Source: Clostridiales bacterium (GTDB lineage: Bacteria > Bacillota > Clostridia > Christensenellales > CAG-138). Taken from it: a DNA stretch of 64,000 nt. The position numbers and the translations under genes are program-made. A model generated the notes under the pieces. That model did not search any database, was not told the DNA's origin, and saw nothing but the letters and a program-made list of their open reading frames with translations. The DNA lies in the NCBI GenBank assembly GCA_024691085.1, contig JAILNX010000032.1:1-64000 (forward strand). Reading direction: 5' to 3'. Of the stretch, positions 26,771-34,677 are shown in pieces. Position 1 is the first letter of the stretch, and every line of letters starts with the position of its first letter.

Positions 26771-28714
26771 TTAGCTCAGTTCGAACGCTCCGGTATAGAG
26801 CTTGTAATATCTGCCCTTCTGGGCGATCAGCTCCCTGTGGTCGCCTCGCTCGATTATCTTGCCATGCTCGAGCACCATGATCGCGTTGGAGTTCCTTACC
26901 GTGGAGAGGCGGTGGGCTATTACGAAAACGGTCCTGCCGTTCATAAGCTCATCCATGCCCTTTTCGATCAAGGCCTCGGTCCTCGTATCGATGGAGCTCG
27001 TTGCCTCGTCGAGTATCAGGACGGGCGGATCGGCGACCGCGGCTCTCGCTATCGCAAGCAGCTGTCTCTGTCCCTGGGAGAGATTCTCGCCGTCGTCGAC
27101 GATCATCGTATCGTAACCCTGCGGCAGATGCATTATGAACGAATGCGCGTTCGCGAGCTTCGCCGCGCGGACGATCTCCTCCTCGGTCGCGTCCTTGCGC
27201 CCATAACGGATGTTCTCGCGCACGGTTCCCGTGAACAGATGCGTGTCCTGCAGGACCATAGCCAGGCTTCGTCTTAAGGAATCCTTCTCGATCTCGCGGA
27301 TATTGAAGCCGTCGTAGGTGATCTCGCCCTCCTGAATGTCGTAGAAGCGGTTTATCAGGTTGGTGATGGTCGTCTTGCCCGCGCCGGTCGAGCCGACAAA
27401 GGCGATCTTCTGACCGGGCTTCGCGTAGAGGCTTATGTCGTCGAGAACGACCTTCTCGCCGTCGTACGAGAACGTCACGTTGTTGAAGCAGACGTGACCG
27501 CGCACCCTCGTAAGGGTTCCGTCAGGCGACTTCCACGCCCAGATGTCGGTGCGTTCGGAGCATTCGTAAAGCTCGCCGTCCCTGATGCCTGCGTTGACGA
27601 GCTTCACCGTCCCCTCGTTGGGCTCGGGCTCCTCGTCGATCAGCGCGAATATCCTCTCGGCTCCCGCGAGAGCGGACAGTATCGAGTTGAACTGCTGGCT
27701 CATCATCGTGATCGGGCGGGAGAAGTTGCGCGTGTACTGCAGGAAGCTGACGAGCGCGCCGGCTGAGAGGGTAACCAGAGCGGGATAATTTCCGTTCAGC
27801 CCCGCGACGACCATCAGCGTTCCCAGAAGGGCGGTGATCGCGTACTGGATGTAGCTCAAGTTGCCCATTATCGGCATCAGTATGCTCGCCCAGGTGTTCG
27901 CGCCTGCCTCCGCGCGCCTCAAGTTGTCGTTCAGCACAGCGAAGTTCGAGTCGATCTTCTCCTCACGGCAAAAGACCTTAACGACCTTCGAGCCCTCGGA
28001 CATCTCTTCGATATAGCCGTTCGCGACGCCGAGCGCGGCCTGACGCTTCTTGTAGAACGCGCCGCTCTTCTTGCCCAGATTCTTTACGACGAGTATCATC
28101 AGAACGAGCATGACGACGGTCACGACCGTCAGAGCGGGACTCAGAACGATCATCATTATGAACACGCCGCTGACGCGGAACAGGCTGTCGATAAGGTTCG
28201 GAATGCTCTGTCCGAGCATTTCACGCATCGCGTCTGTGTCGTTCGTGTAGCGGCTCATGATCTCGCCGTGCGTGCGCGAATCGAAGTATTTGATCGGCAG
28301 CTTCTGCATCTTCGCAAACATTTCCTTGCGGATATCGAGAAGCACGCCGGTGGATACGTTGATCATCAGCCTTGCGTTGACGTACACGCAGATGATGCCT
28401 GCGATATAGACGATCGCCATCTTCAGTATCTGTCCGCCAAAGGCGTTCCAGCGTTCAGGCGTAGCGCCTTCCTTCAGCATCGGGCTGATGTAATCGTCTA
28501 CGAGCGGGCGAAGCAGCGCCGTGCCCGCGACGTTCGCAAGGGCGGCGACTATTATGCAGACCACGACGACCGCAAGTATTGCCTTGTAGCGCTTGAAATA
28601 GCCTAAAAGACGCAGGAACGTGCCTTTTGCGTTCTTCGGCTTCGCGAACCTGTTGCGGTTGTTTGCGCCGGGACCGCGGGCGACTCTCTCGGAAGATTTG
28701 GGTGCGTTGCTCAT
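26771..28714 (-). CDS. ABC exporter half-transporter with canonical ATPase site
   Basis: A 647-residue type IV ABC exporter subunit with an N-terminal Gly/Lys/Arg-rich tail, six membrane helices (about 45-360) and a nucleotide-binding domain (about 400-640). Walker A is G-S-T-G-A-G-K-T-T, signature N-L-S-Q-G-Q-R-Q-L, Walker B V-L-I-L-D-E-A-T-S-S with the catalytic Glu, and H-loop I-A-H-R. It overlaps its partner's end by ATGA. Together they form a heterodimeric multidrug/lipid-type exporter of the BmrCD/TM287-288 kind. Confidence 0.93.
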   Translation of the reverse strand: MSNAPKSSERVARGPGANNRNRFAKPKNAKGTFLRLLGYFKRYKAILAVVVVCIIVAALANVAGTALLRPLVDDYISPMLKEGATPERWNAFGGQILKMAIVYIAGIICVYVNARLMINVSTGVLLDIRKEMFAKMQKLPIKYFDSRTHGEIMSRYTNDTDAMREMLGQSIPNLIDSLFRVSGVFIMMIVLSPALTVVTVVMLVLMILVVKNLGKKSGAFYKKRQAALGVANGYIEEMSEGSKVVKVFCREEKIDSNFAVLNDNLRRAEAGANTWASILMPIMGNLSYIQYAITALLGTLMVVAGLNGNYPALVTLSAGALVSFLQYTRNFSRPITMMSQQFNSILSALAGAERIFALIDEEPEPNEGTVKLVNAGIRDGELYECSERTDIWAWKSPDGTLTRVRGHVCFNNVTFSYDGEKVVLDDISLYAKPGQKIAFVGSTGAGKTTITNLINRFYDIQEGEITYDGFNIREIEKDSLRRSLAMVLQDTHLFTGTVRENIRYGRKDATEEEIVRAAKLANAHSFIMHLPQGYDTMIVDDGENLSQGQRQLLAIARAAVADPPVLILDEATSSIDTRTEALIEKGMDELMNGRTVFVIAHRLSTVRNSNAIMVLEHGKIIERGDHRELIAQKGRYYKLYTGAFELS

Positions 28715-30450
28715 GCTTCGTCGCCTCCCTTCATCTGGGATTCATAGACTTCTCTGTAGATCTCGTTGGTCTCAAGCAGCCTCTTGGGAGTGTCGAAAGC
28801 GACGAGCTTACCGTCGTCAAGGACCATGACGCGGTCGGCGTCCATGACGGACGCGATGCGCTGGGCGATTATGAACGTCGTAGTCCCTTTAAGCTCCGTG
28901 CGCAGAGCCTTCCTTATCGAGGCGTCGGTCGCGGTGTCGCAGGCGCTCGTGGAGTCGTCGAGTATGACGACCTTCGGGTCCTTAAGAAGCGCGCGCGCTA
29001 TGCAAAGACGCTGCTTCTGACCGCCTGATACGTTTACGCCGCCTTGACCGAGATCCGACTTGTAGCCGTTCGGGAAGCTCATTATGAAGTCGTGCGCGCA
29101 TGCGGCGCGGCAGGCGGCTTCGATCTGCTCCCCGGTCGCGTCCTCGTTGCCCCAGCGGAGGTTATCCTCGATCGTACCGGAGAACAAAAGATTCGTCTGC
29201 AGAACCATTGCGACCTTGTCGCGAAGGGCGTGGAGCTTGTATTCACATACGTCGTGTCCGCCCACTCGGACGCTTCCCGAAAGCACCTCGTAGAGCCTCG
29301 GTATAAGCTGGACGAGCGTCGTCTTAGACGAGCCCGTGCCGCCGATTATTCCTATCGTCTCACCGGCGTTGACCTTAAAGCTCACGTTTGTCAGGGTGAG
29401 ATTGTCGGGGTTTTTGCTGTAAGAAAAGCTTACGTTCTCGAACTCGACGCTGCCGTCGGCAACGCTTAATTCGGGGTCCGCGTCGTCGTCGCTTATATCG
29501 ATCTTCTCGTCGAGTATCTCAACGATACGCTTCTGCGAAGCCCTCGTAATGATGAAGCTGATGAACACCATCGAGAGCATCATAACGCTCGAGAGGATCT
29601 GACCGATATAGGCAAGGAAGCCCGTAAGATCGCCTATGCCCATATCGCCGGCGACGATGAGCTTTCCGCCGAAGAAGCAGACGGCGATGATCGCGCCGTA
29701 GAAAATGAGCTGCGAAAGCGGGTTGTTCCAGATGACGATGCGTTCCGCGGCGAGCTGCGCTTTTCTTAAAGCGGTGGCGGAATCCTCGAAGCTGACCGTC
29801 TCGTCCTCGCCCTTAACGAAGGCCTTGACCACGCGGATCGCGATCAGATTCTCCTGGACGCGGGCGTTCATGAGATCCATCTTCGTCAGCATCTTTTCGA
29901 ACATCGGGTGCGCCTTGATCATGATGATCAGAAGTATCGCGGCGAGCAGCGGTATCGCGACGGCAAAGACGATCGCGAGCTTTGCGTTCACGGCGATGGC
30001 GAAGAAGAACGCGGTGATCATTATGATGAAGTTGCGAACCGTCATTCTAATCAGGATCGTAAAGAGATTCTGGATGTTCGTTACGTCCGTCGTGAGCCTC
30101 GTAACGATGCTAGCGCTCGAAAACTTATCGGTGTTCGCAAAGGAAAAATCCTGCACCTTGCGGAACAGCATATTTCTGAGGTTCGCCGCGAAGCCTGTTC
30201 CGGCGACGGCGGCGAGACGGGCGCACAGCGCTCCCGCGAGAAGCGCGAAGATCGCCATGAGGATCATGAGACCGCCGTAGGTCAGTATCACGCTCATGTT
30301 CGGGTCGGGTACCTCGATGCCCTGCTTTATGAGCTTCGTCATCAGATAGGGGATGAGTATCTCGAGAACGCCTTCGACTATTATCATGAGAGAAGCGCCC
30401 ACGGAATGCTTTCCGTACCCCTTGATGGCGGGAAACAGTTTCCTTATCAT
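28711..30450 (-). CDS. ABC exporter half-transporter with degenerate ATPase site
   Basis: A 579-residue partner subunit with six membrane helices and a nucleotide-binding domain. Walker A is G-G-T-G-S-S-K-T-T and the signature N-V-S-G-G-Q-K-Q-R. The Walker B carboxylate is Asp not Glu (V-I-L-D-D-S-T-S-A) and the H-loop His is Gln (I-I-A-Q-R). With the partner's altered signature (LSQGQ) this makes one non-hydrolytic site, the usual asymmetry in heterodimeric exporters. It starts 2 nt after the stop of the MarR gene. Confidence 0.93.
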   Translation of the reverse strand: MIRKLFPAIKGYGKHSVGASLMIIVEGVLEILIPYLMTKLIKQGIEVPDPNMSVILTYGGLMILMAIFALLAGALCARLAAVAGTGFAANLRNMLFRKVQDFSFANTDKFSSASIVTRLTTDVTNIQNLFTILIRMTVRNFIIMITAFFFAIAVNAKLAIVFAVAIPLLAAILLIIMIKAHPMFEKMLTKMDLMNARVQENLIAIRVVKAFVKGEDETVSFEDSATALRKAQLAAERIVIWNNPLSQLIFYGAIIAVCFFGGKLIVAGDMGIGDLTGFLAYIGQILSSVMMLSMVFISFIITRASQKRIVEILDEKIDISDDDADPELSVADGSVEFENVSFSYSKNPDNLTLTNVSFKVNAGETIGIIGGTGSSKTTLVQLIPRLYEVLSGSVRVGGHDVCEYKLHALRDKVAMVLQTNLLFSGTIEDNLRWGNEDATGEQIEAACRAACAHDFIMSFPNGYKSDLGQGGVNVSGGQKQRLCIARALLKDPKVVILDDSTSACDTATDASIRKALRTELKGTTTFIIAQRIASVMDADRVMVLDDGKLVAFDTPKRLLETNEIYREVYESQMKGGDEA

Positions 30451-30452
30451 CC

Positions 30453-30941
30453 TTACTCCTTTCCGCCGTCTTCCGAGCAGAGGAGCTTCGAGAGCTCCAT
30501 ATTGTTCATACTGCCTGTGTCGGCAGATTCGAGATTGCCTATTATCCTCGAAAGAAGATCATAGGTTAGTATCTGTTCCTCTTCGGAAAAACCCGAAAGC
30601 ATCTCGCTCTCAAGCTCGTCGAACACCTTACGGCAGTTCTTTGCGGCGTTTAGGCCGACTTCCGTGATGTGCAGGCTGTTGGCGCGAAGATTTCCCTTGC
30701 ACACGTCGCGCGAAACGTAATTCGAAGCCTCCATGCGCTTTAAGCTCTGCGCGACGGAAGCGGGGGAGACCTGCATCTCCTCTGCGACCTCTGCCTGCGT
30801 GCAGCCGTCGTTCTTCTCGATAAACTCGATCATCCGCATCTGAGAGGGGGGTATAAGCCCCTTTTCCTGCGAGCGCAGATGATAGCGCATCAGAAGATCG
30901 ATGCGGCGAAGCCTGCCGCCTATGCGGCGCGCCTTATCCAT
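30453..30941 (-). CDS. MarR-family transcriptional regulator
   Basis: A 162-residue winged-helix regulator with Q-A-E-V-A-E-E-M-Q-V-S-P-A-S-V-A-Q-S-L-K-R-M-E as the recognition helix region and the wing Y-V-S-R-D-V-C-K-G-N-L-R-A-N-S-L. It is first in the operon ahead of the ABC exporter pair and is preceded by GTTAAC-rich dyads, so it probably represses the exporter until an inducer binds. Confidence 0.92.
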   Translation of the reverse strand: MDKARRIGGRLRRIDLLMRYHLRSQEKGLIPPSQMRMIEFIEKNDGCTQAEVAEEMQVSPASVAQSLKRMEASNYVSRDVCKGNLRANSLHITEVGLNAAKNCRKVFDELESEMLSGFSEEEQILTYDLLSRIIGNLESADTGSMNNMELSKLLCSEDGGKE

Positions 30942-30960
30942 CCGATCAACACTTCCTTTC

Positions 30961-30996
30961 GTTAACCGTTTAACTGTTAACTGATTAATTATTAAG
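30961..30996. promoter_or_regulatory. Putative MarR operator array
   Basis: Between the promoter and the MarR start codon lie repeated TTAAC/GTTAA blocks (two GTTAAC at 30961 and 30976 flanking a GTTTAAC, then TTAATTATTAA), forming overlapping AT-rich dyads of the size MarR proteins bind. Confidence 0.5.
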
Positions 30997-31004
30997 CGAT
31001 TTAT

Positions 31005-31033
31005 ATTTTAGTACCGAGTTATGCCGTTGTCAA
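31005..31033 (-). promoter_or_regulatory. Promoter of the MarR-ABC operon
   Basis: On the minus strand, perfect TTGACA (31028-31033), 17 bp, TAAAAT (31005-31010). Confidence 0.7.
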
Positions 31034-31081
31034 CAGCGCCTGTGTGCGACAAATAAATATATAATAAGAAACCCCTCAGCC

Positions 31082-31110
31082 TTGACAAGGAGGGGGAAAA
31101 AGAATTAATA
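31082..31110 (+). promoter_or_regulatory. Promoter of the nucleotidase-like gene
   Basis: Perfect TTGACA (31082-31087), 17 bp, TTAATA (31105-31110; TAATAT one base later is equally possible). Confidence 0.6.
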
Positions 31111-31136
31111 TAGTAGCCGAAGGAGATACTTGAACA

Positions 31137-31742
31137 ATGAAGATTGGAATAGACGTCGACGGCGTACTTGCCGATCTAGGCAGATTTTTAAAAGAAGAAG
31201 GCGAGCCGTTTTTCAAGAAGAAATACGGGCTCGACGTCGTTGACCCCGACAGATGTCACGCCGAGGAGATGTTCGGATGCACCGTCAGACAGAGAAAGAA
31301 CTTCTGGCGGCACTGCGGCTGGCATTATATCGCGGGCGAAGCGCCGATAAAGGGCTGCTCCGAGGTGATAAACAAGCTCGTTGACGGGGGAAACAGGATC
31401 TATATCGTGACCTGCAGGGCGCTTACCGCAAAGCACGGGCCTTTCCCCGCGTTTTTAAGGAAGGTTCTCCGCGGCTGGCTTAAGAAAAACGGCATAAAGT
31501 ACGACGACATTATCTACTGCCCCGAGGACGATCCCGCGGGCAGAAAGCTGGAGGCATGCGTAAACAGCGGGATCGACGTTCTTATCGACGATAACCCGGA
31601 TAATCTGCTTGCGGTCAAGGACAGCGTGCTCGCCGTCTGTTTCGATTCGCCGTGGAACGCGCACTTGGACGACGGGAAGATCGTCAGAGTAAAGGGCTGG
31701 GAAGGTATCGACAGCTTCTTTCGGAATATGACGGGATATTGA
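31137..31742 (+). CDS. 5'-nucleotidase-like HAD hydrolase
   Basis: A 201-residue HAD-fold protein. Motif I is D-V-D-G-V-L-A-D (6-13), with a small helical cap, motif II at I-V-T-C-R (Thr), and motif III/IV I-D-V-L-I-D-D-N-P-D-N. This pattern matches the deoxy-5'-nucleotidase / YqfW-type nucleotidase group, which dephosphorylates nucleotides or related small phosphates. Ribosome site AAGGAG upstream. Probably co-transcribed with the zinc-ribbon gene 62 nt downstream, although that gene has its own strong ribosome site. Confidence 0.8.
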   Translation: MKIGIDVDGVLADLGRFLKEEGEPFFKKKYGLDVVDPDRCHAEEMFGCTVRQRKNFWRHCGWHYIAGEAPIKGCSEVINKLVDGGNRIYIVTCRALTAKHGPFPAFLRKVLRGWLKKNGIKYDDIIYCPEDDPAGRKLEACVNSGIDVLIDDNPDNLLAVKDSVLAVCFDSPWNAHLDDGKIVRVKGWEGIDSFFRNMTGY

Positions 31743-31804
31743 CTTTTTCGCCCGTTGGTTATACAATTGATCTGATCCGAACAACTTAAGGAGGGTTTTG
31801 AAAA

Positions 31805-32209
31805 ATGGCAAACAAATACCGTGTCAAATGTCCCGGCTGCGGCGAAGTGATGGATATCCTAGCTTCCGGCACCTGCCCCAAATGCGGCGTGATGCTCGAC
31901 GTCAATCAGCCCGGCATGCTCAAGATCTACCGCATGGGCAACTTCGTGGGCTCCGCCGTCGGTTACGGCATCTACATAAACGATCAGCCCTGCGGCCACG
32001 TCGGCGACAGGCAGACCGTCATGATCCCGCTGCCCTACGGCACCTATAAGCTTCATATGACCGCCGGAATGACGAGAAAGTGCAATGACCTCACGTTCAC
32101 CGTTTCTCCCGAGGACAGGCTCATCTGCGTCAAGGTCCACCTCAAGATGGGCTTCATTCAGAACACTCTCGTCCCCGAGCGCGTCGATCCGAGCACGATG
32201 CCAGAATAA
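31805..32209 (+). CDS. Small protein with N-terminal zinc ribbon
   Basis: A 134-residue protein. A rubredoxin-knuckle zinc ribbon (C-P-G-C at 9-12 and C-P-K-C at 24-27) is followed by a beta-rich domain (about 38-125: I-Y-I-N-D-Q-P-C-G-H-V-G-D-R-Q-T-V, P-Y-G-T-Y-K-L-H-M-T) resembling the small all-beta folds of DUF2846-type proteins. Function unknown. AAGGAGGGTTTTG ribosome site; followed by a hairpin terminator. Confidence 0.75.
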   Translation: MANKYRVKCPGCGEVMDILASGTCPKCGVMLDVNQPGMLKIYRMGNFVGSAVGYGIYINDQPCGHVGDRQTVMIPLPYGTYKLHMTAGMTRKCNDLTFTVSPEDRLICVKVHLKMGFIQNTLVPERVDPSTMPE

Positions 32210-32230
32210 TTGAAACACATCGCAAATAAT

Positions 32231-32260
32231 CAGCCGGAAGGTCGATCCTTCCGGCTGTTT
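32231..32260. terminator. Hairpin between convergent zinc-ribbon and YgjV genes
   Basis: CAGCCGGAAGG-TCGAT-CCTTCCGGCTG, perfect 11-bp stem, with TTT after it on the plus strand and a U-rich flank on the minus strand. Confidence 0.75.
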
Positions 32261-32263
32261 CAT

Positions 32264-32833
32264 TCAGTTCTGTTCGTCCGGCTTTTCGCTTTCGTCCGTG
32301 TCGGGAGCGCTTTTCTTTCCGTTCCTTATGACTGAGATCAGCGTCAGTACGCAGACGACCGCGTCAGCGATCCCGCCGACGAAGTTTTTAAGGAAAAAGT
32401 TGAATACGCAGAACGCGAACACGTTGATGATGAACGCGATCTTCAGCGCGCGATCGTTGTCCCGGAAGCGGAACATTGCGACGGAATACTCGAGATTCGC
32501 GGCGATAGGCAGCCAGTCGAGCCAGCCGAGCGCGTTATGGCTTAATATGATCCCGACGACGCCGAGCAGAACGCCGAGAGCGACGAGTATCCATTCGATG
32601 ACCTTGTGCTTAAGGTTCTTTATCGCGGCAACATTGCGAAGGATCGCGACAACGTTCTGCGCGACGCCGCTGTATCCCTTAAGAACGAAGGAGGCCGCGC
32701 CGTAAAAGACCTGGCTTATGATCTGGATCGCGAGTATCTGATCACGCTTCTTCCGGGTGCCGCTTATCGAGTCGGTCACGCACGCGCACAGACTGCAGAC
32801 GTTGCCTATGATTATTTCCCTTAATCCATCCAA
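32264..32833 (-). CDS. YgjV-family membrane protein
   Basis: A 189-residue integral membrane protein of the Imp-YgjV family, with about five hydrophobic segments. Conserved features include the first segment I-I-I-G-N-V-C-S-L, the Q-I-I-S-Q-V-F-Y-G-A-A-S-F start of helix two, and W-L-D-W-L-P-I-A-A-N. The start is TTG (32833), preceded by AAGGAA; an in-frame ATG is not available. Family function is unknown. Not obviously co-transcribed with the aro genes 30 nt upstream, though read-through is possible. Confidence 0.8.
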   Translation of the reverse strand: MDGLREIIIGNVCSLCACVTDSISGTRKKRDQILAIQIISQVFYGAASFVLKGYSGVAQNVVAILRNVAAIKNLKHKVIEWILVALGVLLGVVGIILSHNALGWLDWLPIAANLEYSVAMFRFRDNDRALKIAFIINVFAFCVFNFFLKNFVGGIADAVVCVLTLISVIRNGKKSAPDTDESEKPDEQN

Positions 32834-32863
32834 ATTATATGGAGTTCCTTCCGTTTGGGCGTA

Positions 32864-33628
32864 TTATTTTACGGTATTGTTATAGAATTCGGCTATCGTC
32901 TCCGCGGCGGACGGATCGTCCGGATCGACGGTGAGATCCGCGATCGTCAGGTATTTTTCGTGGCGTTCCCCGTACTGGGCGAGTATCCTTCGGTCGATCT
33001 CCTCCTGCGTTTTTCCGCGAAGGAGCGGACGGTTCACGATGTTCTGCCCGAGAAGCTTTTCGGGCTTCCTGTCAAGGAACACCGTGACGCCGGAATGCTT
33101 TATTACGGACTCGTTATCGAAGAAGAAAGGCGTACCTCCGCCGAGGGCGACGATCGTCCCGCCCTTTAGCGCGACGGCGAGAAGGACTCCCGACTCGATC
33201 TCGCGGAAGCGTTCTTCGCCGTACTCGTCGAAGATCTCGTCGATGGTCTTTCCGACGCTCCGCATGATTATCTTGTCCGTATCGGCGAGCGGCAGGGATA
33301 GGAGCTCCTTAAGCTTCTTTCCCATGCGCGTTTTTCCGCAGTCGGGCATGCCGGTAAGATAGAGGTTGAGCCCCTTTTTCTGGATCCGTTTCGACTCGTC
33401 GATGAGGAGCCGCATAAGCCTTTCCGCGCCGTCAGCGTACACATCGGGAACGTATTCGAGCCTTGAAGAGAGGACATCGGCCTCACGCGCGGGATCCGTC
33501 ACGGACAGACCCTTCGCGCGCTTTACGCGGCCGATCCTCTCGGCGGTATCCATACGCTCGGCAAAGAGGCGCATCATCTCGCGGTCGACGCCGTCGAGCT
33601 TTTCCCTTAATTCACGAAGATCGTCCAT
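32864..33628 (-). CDS. Chorismate mutase - shikimate kinase fusion
   Basis: A 254-residue bifunctional enzyme. Residues 1-85 are an AroQ-type chorismate mutase (L-R-E-K-L-D-G-V-D-R-E-M-M-R-L-F-A-E-R-M, then R-I-G-R-V-K-R). Residues about 90-254 are a shikimate kinase with Walker A G-M-P-D-C-G-K-T-R-M-G, D-T-D (shikimate) and G-G-G-T-P. It thus phosphorylates shikimate and converts chorismate to prephenate. Start at 33628 after AAGGAA. Third gene of the aroA-aroC operon, 5 nt after aroC. Confidence 0.9.
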   Translation of the reverse strand: MDDLRELREKLDGVDREMMRLFAERMDTAERIGRVKRAKGLSVTDPAREADVLSSRLEYVPDVYADGAERLMRLLIDESKRIQKKGLNLYLTGMPDCGKTRMGKKLKELLSLPLADTDKIIMRSVGKTIDEIFDEYGEERFREIESGVLLAVALKGGTIVALGGGTPFFFDNESVIKHSGVTVFLDRKPEKLLGQNIVNRPLLRGKTQEEIDRRILAQYGERHEKYLTIADLTVDPDDPSAAETIAEFYNNTVK

Positions 33629-33633
33629 GTTCG

Positions 33634-34677
33634 TCAGTTCCTTTTGAAGTCGAGTAAAAGATCGTAAAGCCCGAGGCAGACCGCAGCTTCGACGGCGACC
33701 GCGCCGCGCGGCAGTATCGCCGTGTCGTGCCGCCCCTTTATCTCGAAAGGTACGGGCTTTTCGTTTATAAGATCGTATCCCGTCTGCATAAGCGCGACCG
33801 ACGGTACCGGCCTGAACCAAACGCTTACGAGCATCGGCATGCCGTTTGCCATGCCGCCGTTTATGCCGCATGAGCGGTTAGTGACCGTAAGACCGCCGTC
33901 CGTGAACTGATCGTTCATCCCGCTCCCGTATTCCTTAATATCTCCGAAGCTCAAGCCGCGAAGCCCGGGGATCATGAAAAGATACCTTGAAAGCGTGCTC
34001 TCGATACCGCCGAAGAGCGGCTCGCCGAGTCCGACGGGAAGTCCGAGCGCCGCGCATTCGAGACCGCAGGCGAGGGTATCGCCCTTCTCGCGCGTCTCGG
34101 TTATCAGCCGTTCCATCGCTTCTTTCTTTTCCGAGGAAACGAGCGGGAAGAACGGATCGAGCTTCGGCGCTTTAGTCATTACGGGGTCGAACGGCTCGTC
34201 ATGCACGGAACCGATAAAACTTATATGTGAAAACACGGTTATGCCTTTTTTTTCAAGGAGCTGACGGCAGACGCTACCGGCAAAAGTCAAGGGGAGCGTC
34301 ATCCTGCCGGAATACCTGCCTCCGCCGGAGATGTCCTCTTTACCGCCCGACTTGACAAACGCGGCGAGATCCGCGTGCGAAGGACGGGCGACGGGGGAGT
34401 ACGCGGAGCGGTCATAGGCCTTGTTCGGAAATACGGCGCGCAAAGGCTCTCCCGTAAGGACTCCGCCGTCAAGTCCGGATTCCACTGTAAATACGTCCGA
34501 TTCACGGCGGGGCGAGGCGTAGCCGTAATTACCCGCGCGGCGCCTTTCCAGATCGAAACGGACGGCGTCCATATCGATCCCGACGCCGGACGGCAGACCT
34601 TCTATCACGCATCCGACGAAGGGTGCGTGCGAGGCGCCGAAGAGCGTCAGTTTAACGTTGTTTCCAATCGAGTCCAT
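33634..34677 (-). CDS. aroC: Chorismate synthase
   Basis: A 347-residue FMN-dependent enzyme that makes chorismate from EPSP. It shows the N-terminal L-F-G-A-S-H-A (usually GESHG; here A-S-H-A), R-R-x-A-G with E-S-D-V-F-T-V-E-S-G-L, and the C-terminal R-H-D-T-A-I-L-P-R-G-A-V. The N-terminal Glu-Ser-His-Gly motif is altered to Ala-Ser-His-Ala, but His is kept. The start at 34677 is preferred (AAAGGATCG upstream). It overlaps aroA by 26 nt. Confidence 0.9.
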   Translation of the reverse strand: MDSIGNNVKLTLFGASHAPFVGCVIEGLPSGVGIDMDAVRFDLERRRAGNYGYASPRRESDVFTVESGLDGGVLTGEPLRAVFPNKAYDRSAYSPVARPSHADLAAFVKSGGKEDISGGGRYSGRMTLPLTFAGSVCRQLLEKKGITVFSHISFIGSVHDEPFDPVMTKAPKLDPFFPLVSSEKKEAMERLITETREKGDTLACGLECAALGLPVGLGEPLFGGIESTLSRYLFMIPGLRGLSFGDIKEYGSGMNDQFTDGGLTVTNRSCGINGGMANGMPMLVSVWFRPVPSVALMQTGYDLINEKPVPFEIKGRHDTAILPRGAVAVEAAVCLGLYDLLLDFKRN

